A stretch of 64,000 bases of DNA, taken from NCBI GenBank assembly GCA_022605955.1, contig JAKCOZ010000003.1, forward strand, positions 55,056,179 to 55,120,178, read 5' to 3'. The notes beneath the pieces were generated by a model, which saw only the letters and a list, made by a program, of their open reading frames with translations, was not told where the DNA came from and did not search any database. The stretch's first letter is position 1. Each line of letters opens with the position of its first letter. The position numbers were made by a program, and so were the translations under genes. The DNA comes from Rallus limicola. Its lineage: Eukaryota > Chordata > Aves > Gruiformes > Rallidae. Of this stretch, positions 39,232 to 49,905 are shown in pieces.

Positions 39232-40740
39232 GATGATATCCTGGGCTCCATCAGAAGAGGGGTGGCCAGCAGGGACAGGGAGGTGATTGTCCCTCTCTAC
39301 TCTGCCCAGTCAGGCTCCATCTGGAGTCCTGTGTCCAGATCTGAGGGCCCCAGTACAAGAAAGATGTGGAAATATTGGAGAGGATTCAGAGGAGGCCATG
39401 AAGATGTTTAGAGGGCTGGAGCACTTCCCCTATAAGGAGAGGTTGAAGGAGCTGGGCTAGTTCAGCCTGGAGAAGAGAAGGCTGCAGGGGGACCTCATTG
39501 CAGCCTTCCAGTACCTGAAGGGAGCATACAAACAGGAGGGGAATCAACTTTTTGAAAGGATAGATAATGTCAGGATACAGGGGAGTGGACTAAAGCTAAA
39601 GGAAGGAAGGTTTAGATTAGATATTAGGGGGAAGTTCTTTATAGAGAGAGAACTGGAACAGGCTGCCCAGAGAGGTGGTGGATGCTCCGTCCCTGGAGGT
39701 GTTCAAGGCAACCTTATCTAGATTCAGGCCTGGAGGCTGTTGTCCCTGCCTGTAGCAGAGGGGTTGGAACTCTATGATACTTGAGGTCCCTTCCAACCCA
39801 GACCATTCTATGATTCTTTGATCTCCAGTGGTCCCTTCTAACACCTACTCTTCTGTGATTCTGTAATATTAGCAATGCTTTTACAAAGAACAGTAAATAT
39901 TCCTAAATATGACCTGAACTGATCAATTTACATCTGAATCCTTTATGATAAAGTACATTAAGTTGTCACTGCAAACTTTGATTTTTTGATCTGCAAATTG
40001 ATACCCTTTCTACCTATGCTTTGTCTTCATCCTGTACTGAGTTATCTTGGCAACAGAACTGTGTACGAATATTTGGAAGCAGTGTTGTATGTCAACTGTA
40101 TTTCAGTTTAGGTGATACCTGTATGTGTATAAAAGAAATAATATTGGAAAAAATAAGAAATATTATTTTTAAAAAAGTTTAAAAAATCTATTGTGTGCAT
40201 TTTACCAACAGTAATTGTAATGATTCGCATGGACTTTTAGTATTATATCACAGATAATGGTGCCCTGGAAGAAATGGTGCATGCCATGGAAAAATCCAAG
40301 AGAATGGTTTGGACATCTCCTTTCTTTTCTCCAGTAGGAAGTAATTGTTCATCAGAACCACCACACAAATTAAATTCTAAATGGGAAGTCTCAAAGCTTT
40401 TGTTCATGTCTTATTTATGAGACAAAACAATGTGGACATAATTCAGAACTTCTACTTCTACTAATGCACATAGAGAAGTAAACTGCCTTTATAGAGTTTA
40501 TGATAGTCTTATGTCAACTGGCATGTAACAGCAGAAAGCAAGCTTTTAGGCAGCTGAAACAAATTCATTAATTCACCTCTATGTACATGACTGAAGATGG
40601 TACATGCCCCTGAACACTGTTTAATCTACTGTGTCAGTTAGATCAACAATAACCTCTGAGTCGGAAAGTAAGGCACTTTTACTTTGGGCTTTTAATTTCC
40701 TAGTTTATTTGTATACATTTAAATCTCCCAGAATTACAAA

Positions 40741-40910
40741 TACAAAAAAAAAAAAAGACCACAAAACCAAACTACAACAACAATTTAACGAAAAAACCCC
40801 AATCAAAAAAACCCCAAACCACAACAAAAAACAGAAAATCAAACCAAGCCAATCCCCCCAAAATCCCCAAAACCAACCAACTGAACAAAAAAAAAAACCC
40901 AAACCAAATC
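40741..40910. repeat. A/C-rich low-complexity tract
   Basis: About 170 bases made almost only of A and C on the + strand, with runs of four or more C at 40797, 40812, 40854 and 40865 separated by A-rich spacers. It is preceded by a 13-A run. It produces spurious Lys/Asn/Pro/Thr-rich open frames that are not genes. Confidence 0.85.
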
Positions 40911-42077
40911 GAATCTATGACTTTACGAATCCCTTAGGGCTTGTTCCTATACATGTAAGCCTTATAGTTGTGTTTCCAGTTTCTATGCAACCTGAATTAA
41001 TCTGAATAAAAACATCAGTGTAAGAAATATCTTAGATTTGGAGTTTGAGCAGATGTACACTTTATTTTCTTTCCTGGGTCTGTGATTGTCAAGTGTTCCA
41101 AGAAAGATGAGACGTATTTTTAACTAGTCTTTTGCCATTTATTTTATAGCTAGTTAAGACAAAGAGAGTTGGCATTGTTAATAGCTGGCAAAACCTGACA
41201 TATCTGGGGTGAACTTCCATAGTGTAGGCAGTGTTATTACAGAAGATAGCACTGAGCACAGAGCACCATATGTCATGGTCCCAGTTACTCTGGCTATTTC
41301 AAGTCCATGATTGTCAATGAGGTCACATATTGTTTATTGCTGCACTCTTCTAGGTCAATTTTTGCTCTCTTACCCTATCCCTAATAGTCCTGTGGAAGAC
41401 AGGCACTGAGTATCTAGAACATACAGAAATTCTGTCTTCTAGAACAGGTTTTTCATCATTTCAGCTGTGATAAGTGATAAAGCAGATTTTATAAAGTGGA
41501 ATGATTGTTATCTGGGTTTATTTCTTTTTTTCTCAGATGTTTGGGGTGATTCTCAACAGTAACGGGACATTCTGATGTCATTGCCAAAGAGCCGTGAAAA
41601 GAGCAAAAGTGACAATAACAATGACTAGAAGAAAGGGAAAGACAAGTGCCAGTGGCAGAAAAATTTATTTCCTTGAAATAAGGCATTTGTGTTGAGATTC
41701 CCTGAAGGACATGAAAGGGATAGGGGAGGAAAGATGACAACATGTCATGTCCTATTTAAGGCTGCCAAGCGGCTCTGTCATAAGGATAGTGATAAAGCAG
41801 GAAAAGCAGGAAGAACCAGTCTCTCTTGTTTCTATAAAAAATACAGGACTTCTTTTAGGTAATTTATTTAATTTATTTTGAAAGCTGAAAGCAGTTAGAC
41901 TCACTTTGCTTGTTGTTGCTGTTGATACCAGAACTGGACCTGCTAGATGCTATATTCTCTCTAAGTATATAGACAGCATCTGGAAAAATCAAAACACTGG
42001 TGGATATTTTTGGCATTTTTTGGTCATTGATCCTATGGACCCTTTTATCACTTTTTAAAAATTAAAATGAAAATACT

Positions 42078-42198
42078 CAGAAAAGCTTACTTGTTTGCTT
42101 TGTAGTATGTCCTGCAGAAATTTGGGGTAAACAGAGGCTTGCATTATTTTGAAATCTATCAAGAACAAACCGTTGAGAATAGGATAGAGTTCTATCTG
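42078..42198 (+). repeat. 121-bp direct repeat, copy 1
   Basis: Shares tatgtcctgcagaaatttgg, ggtaaacagaggcttgcatt and gagaataggatag with 42665-42785. The two copies are collinear and of equal length and differ at a minority of positions. They match no family that I recognise. Confidence 0.85.
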
Positions 42199-42664
42199 TT
42201 TTAGCATTGCACTCTTTGTCCAACAATTGCTTTTATGAACTTTGGAAAGTATGCATAAAATTTGTCAACATTGGTAATTACACTTCATAATACAATGAAG
42301 CAAGCTTGCTATGCCTTGGTCCAAATAGCTTTTTTGGAAACCACAAAAAATCCTACTGATCAGGATTTGGTGGAGGCTGCACACTGCATTACCAGCATGT
42401 AAGTTTTTCAAAGGTATTTCTTCAAGAGATTTGTTCTAATTTAGACCAAATCTTACTCTCCCACACATACCCTATCATCTATAATTTTTTGTGGCCAATT
42501 TGCTATGGCTTATCTCCTGTTTCTTTTTCTGCACATCCTGTAAGTCGTTTGTTGGCTTCTGGGAAAGAAGCCAGAACATCACTGTACTGGTGGTGAAAGG
42601 CAACAAATCCTGACAGTACCCCACAAAACTATGATAAACGTGTCTTCGGCAACCAGTCCATAAT

Positions 42665-42785
42665 CAGAAAAGATTACTTGTTTGCTTCATGGTATGTCCT
42701 GCAGAAATTTGGGGTAAACAGAGGCTTGCATTGTTTTGAAATCTATGTAGGAAACCCATTGAGAATAGGATAGACTTCTATCTAT
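42665..42785 (+). repeat. 121-bp direct repeat, copy 2
   Basis: Same orientation as copy 1, offset by about 587 bp, leaving a 466-bp interval. The similarity begins at cagaaaag and ends at ttctatct in both copies. Confidence 0.85.
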
Positions 42786-43094
42786 AGGCACCTTGAGGTG
42801 GGTTTTTTTTGCACTACAGCTGGGGGAAGGCAAGTTCATTATAATAGTAACAGCAAGTCGAGGATAAATAAATATAATACTTAGTTGCTATGCTTACCAC
42901 CCTGCAGCAAATGAGTATTGGGAGTAAAAGAGGTGTAACTCATTTAACACTCATAGAAATTGCATTTTGTGATGGAATCTCAAGAAACATAATGTAATAA
43001 CGTAAATAAAATAAAATAAATGTTTATTAGTACTAGCACTTTGAAGAGGTGTTCTTACAGCAAAATGAAGGAAAACCAATACTGTTTCATGTCT

Positions 43095-43958
43095 TCATTA
43101 AATTAATGGGACCAAGTGCACTCTCAGCAAGTTTGAAAACACCCCCAGTTGACAAAGGAGGGTGTGAGGGGTGGGAGCAATCTGTGTGGTGGAACAGAAG
43201 AGTGTTCAATGGGCCCTCAATGGGCTAGAGAAACGAGCTGATATTCGTCTCACAAAGGTCAACAGAAGCAAGTCTGAAGTCTGGCATGGCATAACCCTGT
43301 TCAACCTGACAGGCTGGGGAATGGCTGTGCAGAAAGCAACTAAGGGACCTGGGGACCCTGTGAACTTCAAGGTGAATACAAGCCAAGGTTATGCTCTGGC
43401 AGTAAAGGCAGGAATCAGCATGCTGGGCTTTATTAGCACAGCAGCAACCAGCCGGGTGAGCAAATTGATCCTTCCCCTCAACTCAGCACTTTGTGTGACT
43501 GGGACAGGAGTACTGTGTCCAGCTTTGGTCTCCACAGTGCAAGAAAAATGACCAACTGGAGCAAGTCCAGCAAAAGATCAGCAAAATATCCAGGGAGGTG
43601 GAGCCAGTGAGGTACGCAGAGAGGCTGAGTGAGCTGGGTTGGCTAGCCTTAGATGAAGTAAGAGGGGGCTTAGGGAGGCCTTATTGCTGTGTGCGAATAC
43701 CCGATACGAGGATACAGATAAGGTGGAACCAGACTCTTCTTGATGGTGCACAGCAATAGGTTGAGAGGTGATGAACATAAATTAGTAGAAAGTTCCAATT
43801 ATATATAAAGGAAAAATGTTTTTTTAATAAATGCAGACTATAGCAACTTCATCCTATTGCCCTCAGCAGCCTGATCTAACTAGACCTGTTCTGAGCAGAG
43901 TGTTATAGTGGATAGGCCCCAGAGATCACTTCCAACCTAAATTATTCTATGATTGTAT
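43095..43958 (+). mobile_element. Old, diverged CR1 LINE 3' half
   Basis: Starts with gggaccaagtgcactctcag (GxKCTLSKF, the segment before the reverse-transcriptase catalytic box). It continues with VQWALNGLEKRADIRLTKVN (the 'QRDLDRLE' region), LILPLNSAL, a CVQLW-like segment and the gagaggctgagtgagctggg block. It ends gatcacttccaacctaaatt attctatgatt. It is more diverged than the other copies, so it is probably older. Confidence 0.85.
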
Positions 43959-44127
43959 GACAGCAATGCCACCATCTGTGACCAATACCACTTATGCTCC
44001 TATCAACACCAGCTATGTAGATCCAGTGACCTATGTCCCAAGCCACAGCCACAACTTCTTTGTTGTTAACATGGAGTCTTTTCCCGGCAGTGAGGTTGTA
44101 GAGCAGCCCTTGTACAAAGAACTTTAG
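43957..44127 (+). CDS. Unrecognised 56-codon open frame abutting the CR1 end
   Basis: ATG (43957) to TAG (44125-44127). The product begins MTAMPPSVTNTTYAPINTSY and goes on to VDPVTYVPSHSHNF, rich in Thr, Pro, Ser, Val and Tyr, and ending VEQPLYKEL. I know no family for it. The codon composition looks more protein-like than the surroundings, but the frame is short and its ATG overlaps the CR1 3' terminus. It may be a chance frame or a fragment of an unrelated retrocopy. No signal peptide, membrane segment or catalytic motif is evident. Confidence 0.12.
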   Translation: MTAMPPSVTNTTYAPINTSYVDPVTYVPSHSHNFFVVNMESFPGSEVVEQPLYKEL

Positions 44128-47100
44128 GAGATATGAAGTTTCATAAGATCACTGGACTAGTTAAAAGAAAAGAATAAAGAGAAGGATGCAAAGGAATGGA
44201 GAAAATGAAAAGTCAATAAAATGTCTCAGGTAATACAGTGTCCTTCCTGCTGGAAAACACTTAAATAAAACTGCCAATTCTTTCCTCAGGCAGTGTTATT
44301 TCTGCATTCACTCAAAGCCTCTTCTCTTCACTCAACTGACAAGTATCTTTACTATCACTTGCACTTAACGCTACAGTGCCAGCAGGCTGGGCTGCACTCC
44401 CTTCTGTCTTTTGCTAAAAACCAGAACAAAAACTGTCAGCAAACTTGTGATTACAGAGCCAAATCTCAGTCTTCATTTGTGGCAGCAGTGCAACTGGCAA
44501 AATTAAAGCTGATACATGCATCTTATGCTTCTGTGTGGATTATAGCCCAGCATTCTCACCTATAATACAGAAGCCAGGGTATAATTTATTCCATATGCAC
44601 TCACTGTTTGCATATAAACTGAACATGCCCCTGCATGTTCACATTGTATTGAAAAGAATTAACTACTTTGTTCAGCTACAAATCAAACTGATATTTTTAT
44701 GTGCAATGATTGTTTATGAACCAATAAAATACTGAAAAATTAAAGGTAGGAAGGAGAGCTAATATCTGATGATGCTGTTATATGAGGAGACAGGTCTTCA
44801 GCTAGTTGTATGTTTCTTCCAGGCATTCCTGGATTGTGTTACAACCATTGATCTTCATTCAGGCAGTGACTTCAATTAGGATTCAAAAAAAGCATACTTT
44901 TTATCACCTCTGTTTCTTTTTTTCAGGATTAAGGGTGCTTTCTTGTAAAAAGTTGAGTGGCAGACAGGCTTTTCTGGCTTTGCTGGCAGCATTGCATCCA
45001 CAGGTTTCCACAGGACAAGGTAACTTTAGTTACTGCTATTGTTTTCTCATAACAGAAGACAGATTTTTGGCATTTTGATTCATTCCCTTCCAGTCCTCAG
45101 ACCCTGCAGACAGAAGCATGTGGTAGTTAACAAATGGGCTGGGTCAGAAGAACCCCAGAGAACTGCTGCTTGATGCAGTTGCAGATTGTTCATAGTAGTG
45201 TCTCATTTAATTAATAGATTAAATATTAACATGAAACAGTGTTATACTGCATGCTGCTGCTAGTTTATTACGTATTTCAAGTTTGGTGGTAGTCTATCTC
45301 TAGGAAGGCGTTAGTAATTTTTAAGTGCATACTGCAGAATTCAAGAGTGTATGTTCAGCTAGATACAGAGCAGATAACCACAGTTAACTCTATTACCATT
45401 TTAACACCAGCCTTCAGCATGTCTAGGTAGCCAGGTGAAGGGGTCCACCACCATTTAGAGTCATCTCTGAGTCATTGCACCATATCTAAAGATTTCTGCA
45501 AGTAATCAGTATCACAAGAAACTTCTGCTACTTTCCTTTTGGCTTGCATATCATCCTCAGAAATATGAATTCAAATGAATCATCTTTCTGAGGATGATGC
45601 ATAAACCAAAAGGAACACAGCAGAAGTTTCTTATCCCAAGGGAAGCCTTCTGGCCATGTTTTTGGAAAAGAAAAAAACAACTTGTGCTTTGAACAAATGT
45701 GATTTACAGCCATTGAGACACATAAGGTGTAAAGCCTTACACAGCTGAGCTTTAACAGTCACTTTTTTTAGAATGGAACTACTTTTCCAAGAATGATGTT
45801 GTTTTGGACTGTGTGGAACCTGTATTTATCATAGGTCAGAAAAGATTGCAGAGCACTACAGTATACTCTTTGGCCCTAGGTAGAAATTTTTCATTTCATA
45901 GACTCCACAGTGGTTAACTTTCTTTATTCTGAGCCATAAAAAATTAAGAAAATCTGAAAATTAAAATAGTAACAGGTCTGCCACTGCCACTCTCTTATTT
46001 AAGATTTCTTTTTCCATGTTCCTTTGGCTTTTCATCCTTGCTTTAATTTCTTTCTCCACTGTATAAGCTAGTAATAACGTCCTCTTTTCTTGCTTTAAAT
46101 TGGTTTATTTTGTTGCAAACCTGTGCTTTTTGTTATTAAGTTCTCTTTTTCTTAACAGTTAATGATGATTTACTTTATTTTAGGCTAGCCTTACAAGTGT
46201 ACTGATAATTTGCAAGACCTTGTAATTAATTAAAGTGTAAAGTCAATCTGGCAATTTTGTTCATTGCCATCAGGTTTACTGATTCTGCTCAGCTTTAAAT
46301 ACACTGCCAGAGCACTGATGCTGAAACAGAGACATCTTAATAGCTTTGCTGGCCCATGTGCTGTACCCAAGTTGAAGAAACAAAGCCAATTGCATTAACT
46401 GATGATGTGCAGGAAACAACTTGTCCTGTGATGTGGGAGCTGCCTTGCAACTTTTGCTTCTGTAGCATCTATCATATACAATGTGATGAAAGCAAGTCCT
46501 ATGGATGATACTCATGTGGGGACTAAGATTATTGACTGAAATGTAAAGGCGGTTTCCCAGTCTATCTGGGATAGTTTCAGTCTATCTGGTCTGCAAAGTG
46601 TTCATCCTACAAAAGAAATGATCAACCCTGCTAACATTAGAGTTCTGCTGATCATTTTTTGGTCCAGGAGGAGTCCTGCAGCTTGGGGAGTCCATGTATC
46701 ATTGTTGCAGCTGTGTCAGCAGAATCCTGTAGTGCAAGTTCAGGAAACAAATGCTACATGCAACTCTAGTGACTGCATTTGAATTTGCAGAGTCAACCAT
46801 TTGAGCAAACTTTCCAGCAAAAGGTTTTTCCTGAGCTAACATGTGACTGGAAGATGTGCAGACCCTGTTTCCAAAAGAGTTGGACTTTAGTTTTCTTGGG
46901 CCTGGAAAAAAAAGGGGTCTTACCTTTTTTTGGTAAGAATCATATACAGCTTCTTAAAAAATTATCAATAATGGTTTAAAGCAAACTTACAGTATTTGTG
47001 ATAGTGGCTGTGTTCATTCTAGGTGAAATAGAAGTCAAGCAATGAATTAATTACACATCAGGTACAGTTCATATCGGTTCAGTGTTGAAAAGGTGGCATC

Positions 47101-48287
47101 AGCAAAGACCTGTTAGTGCGATGGAAACTGAGAAGTTGGGTGTGATTAGCTCAGAAAAGACTGCTGTTCTTTTTTTTTTAATTGGCCTCTCTGTGAATCA
47201 CGGATGGACCATATCTTCAAAGTTTTCTGTAGCATCATTACAGTATTGTCACAGGAGCCAGTATGGACACTGGCTTTAGTGATATGGCAGACAGTATTTA
47301 GATTTAGGGTTTCTAAAAGGGAAAAGAGCTGATCTGAAATGAGATAGTTGGATTTATTTTCTGTTCTTAGTAATTACTTATTTTTCCTCTGTAAAATACT
47401 AACAGAAGAGTAAAGTTGATTGAGAAGTCTGTATGACTAAAACATATATCTTCTGATATAATTTCCCGTTTGCCTCACAGCAGAAAATTCCAGGAAGTTA
47501 TACACAAATTTTCTTTTATTCATATTAGAATCAATCTATTTTCACAACACATGTAACTGCTTTAGAGAGTACCAAAAGCATGCACTGTGGTATCTATAAG
47601 ATATTTCTTTGTGTTGAGAAAATATTTTATTAGCTAATTAGCTGAAAATTAAGATACAGCCAACTGTCTTAAAATACTGTTTAAAAAACCCCACAGAAAA
47701 GCATACAGTATGCATTACACAACCCTAGAAATCTGAGGGAAAGAGCACTGATGAGATACTTGCATTTTTTTACATTCTAAGATGGAGTGGAAAGGGTTGT
47801 TCCTTACTCATTGGGTCTATTTTTGCTATATCCCTTTATTAGTTAGCGGGTTTTACTTTAATTCATCCTACTGAAAGAACATTGTACAGTGTCACATATC
47901 TGATGATTAAAACCCCCCTCGATTTAACTTAATCCCACAGTTCTTTCAAGAGAGTTTATATTTTGTAAATGTCCTCTTTACCTTACAAGTAACATTTAAT
48001 ATTTCCTAGCTAGGCAACATAACAAAAATATGTTTTTTAACGAGTTTTAGGAATAATCTGTAAAACAGGCAAATGTCATTATCCTCAATTTACAGATTGG
48101 GAACAAAATAAAAGGACTAGAAATTATTGCCAGAGTCAGGAGTCAAATATCATCTTTGCCTTTAAGGGAGTCCTTAATTCAGTCTGCCTCAAAGCATGCA
48201 TGCAGCTGTTACTGTAGGGTTTTCTAAGTCTTATCACACACCTCCTCTGAACACAGACCATTAAATAAAAATAAATTCAAGTAATAT
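44128..48287. other. Intergenic sequence
   Basis: AT-rich. The only structure I can point to is the 117-nt inverted repeat at 45516-45632 and a small 12-bp repeat (cagtctatctgg at 46558 and 46578). No coding or transposon similarity is recognised elsewhere. Confidence 0.6.
45516..45632. repeat. 117-nt imperfect inverted repeat (hairpin-forming)
   Basis: The left arm aagaaacttctgct .. ccttttgg .. atcatcctcagaaa pairs with the right arm tttctgaggatgat .. ccaaaagg .. agcagaagtttctt. About 43 of the first 52 arm positions are complementary, in register, with several of the rest G-T wobbles, around a short A/T loop near 45573. Such length and evenness is unlikely by chance. It could be a small fold-back transposon or a microRNA-type hairpin. 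No known family was recognised. Confidence 0.8.
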
Positions 48288-49905
48288 AGAATCATAGAAT
48301 GGTTAAGGCTGGAACAGACCTTAAAGATCATCTAGCTCCAACCCCCCTGCCATGGGCAGGGACACTTTTCACTAGACCAGGCTGCTCAAGGCCCCATCTA
48401 GCCTGTCCTTGACACTTCCAGGGAGGGGGCACCCACCACTCCCCTGGGCAATCTGTGCCAGGGCCTCACCACCCTCACATTGAAAAATTTCTTCCTAACA
48501 TCCAATCTAAATCTACCCACATCCAATTTGAAAACATTCCCCTCATCCTATCACTACATATCCTTCTACAAAGTTCCTCCCCAGCTTTCTTGTAGGACCC
48601 ATTCAGGTACTGGAAGGCTGCTATAAGTTCTTCCCGGAGCCTTCTCTTCTCTAGGCTGAACAAGCCCAACTCTCACAGCCTGTCCTGATAGGAGAGATGC
48701 TCAAAACCTCTAATCATCTTCATGGCCCTCCTCTGGGCGCGTTCCAACACTTGTGTGTCATTCTTTTGTTGGGGACTCTAGAGCTGGATGCAGTACTCCA
48801 GGTAGAGAGTGGAGTAGAGGGGAGAACCACTTCTCTTGACCACCTGGCCCTGGTCCTTTTGATGCAGCTGAGGATATGGTTGGCCTTCTGGGCTGTGAGT
48901 GCACATTGTCAGCTCATGTTGAGCTTCTTATCCACCAGTACCACTAAGTCCTTCTCTGCAGGGCTGCTATCACATGTCTCCCAGCCTCCATTGGTGATGA
49001 GGATTGTGCTTGGCCTTGTTGAACCTCGTGAGTTTCACCTAGGCACACTTCTATAGCTTGTCCAGGTCCCTCTGGATGACATCCTGTCCTTCTGGCATGT
49101 CAGCTGCACCACTCAGCTTGGTGTCATCTGTGAACTTGCTGAGGGTGCACTCAAACTCACCATCAATATAATTGATGAAAATATTAAAAAATACTGGTCC
49201 AGTACAGACCCCTGAGGGACACCACTTGTCACAGATCTCCATCTGGACATCGAGCCACTGATGACTACTCTTTGAATGTGAACATCCAACCAATTTCTTA
49301 TCTAACGAACAGCCTACTCTTCAAATCTGTATCTCTCCAGTTTAGAGAGAAAGACGTTGTGGGGGACTGCGTCAGAGGCTTTACAGAAGTCCAGATAGAT
49401 TACAGTCATTGCTTTTCCTGTGTCCACTGATGCATTCATCCCATCATAGAATGTCACTAGGTTGGTCAGGCAGGATTTGCCCTTGGTGAAGCCATGCTAA
49501 CCGTCTTGAATTACCTCCCTGTCCCCCAGGGTCTTAGCATAGATTCTAGGAGGATCTGTTCCGTGACCTTCCCAGGCACAGAGGTGAGGCTGACAGGTTG
49601 ATAGTCCCCCATGTCATCCTTTTTACTCTTTTTAAAAATGGGCACAATATTGCCCTTCTTCCAGTCACCAGGGAATTCCCCTGACCACCATGACTTTTCA
49701 TATATGATGGAGAGTGGCTTGGCAACCACATCAGCCAATTCCCTGAGTACTCCCTCATGGTCACAAACCTGAACTTCTCCTACAAGTGAGGGGACTTTAC
49801 CCCCCTGTGCCCCATCTTGCTGTCCACTGACCCAAGAGGGGTGACAAGAGCTGTTTCTAGTGAAGACTGAAGCAAAGAACTTGTTGAGTACCTCAGTCTT
49901 CTCAT
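48288..49905 (-). mobile_element. CR1 LINE, 5'-truncated (about 1.6 kb), antisense
   Basis: The 3' terminus is at the left (atagaatcatagaatggtta). Moving right on the minus strand are the 3' UTR, the C-terminal region with [20 protein letters not shown], and the reverse transcriptase with [20 protein letters not shown] and [18 protein letters not shown] (49293-49051). The N-terminal half includes [20 protein letters not shown] and [20 protein letters not shown] (49738-49511). The catalytic Asp pair is kept (FTDD), but the QG of the GVPQGS motif is disrupted and frames change. The 5' break lies in the linker region before the reverse transcriptase. Confidence 0.9.

Larger units (their letters stand above)
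37490..39867 (+). mobile_element. CR1 LINE with internal deletion and duplication (about 2.4 kb)
   Basis: Begins in the ORF1 esterase C-terminus (about 37505-37740: phrases like HMIKRWL and FLIMG, then GKVHLSHMGKRILVHELVGL by translation with frame breaks). Decayed endonuclease and linker follow (about 37850-38860; frame 38722-38910 has LELNLARDLKVNRKGFFKYI). Most of the reverse transcriptase is missing: at about 38870 the sequence jumps into the C-terminal region, of which about 117 bp are then repeated at 39115. The C-terminal region (frame 38974-39411: [40 protein letters not shown]) and the 3' UTR complete it. The tail carries two copies of the CR1 3' terminus. Confidence 0.85.
39868..43094. 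other. Intergenic sequence with low-complexity tract and a direct repeat pair
   Basis: AT-rich sequence without coding similarity. It contains the A/C-only tract at 40741-40910 and the 121-bp repeat pair at 42078/42665, listed separately. Nothing else is recognised. Confidence 0.6.

Noticed and set aside
40797..40868. Possible G-quadruplex on the minus strand
   Set aside because: Loops between the G runs (11, 38 and 5 bases) exceed the usual limit, so a canonical quadruplex is not claimed; kept only as a low-complexity finding.
40631..41005. 124-codon Lys/Asn/Pro/Thr-rich open frame
   Set aside because: Produced by the A/C-only low-complexity tract.
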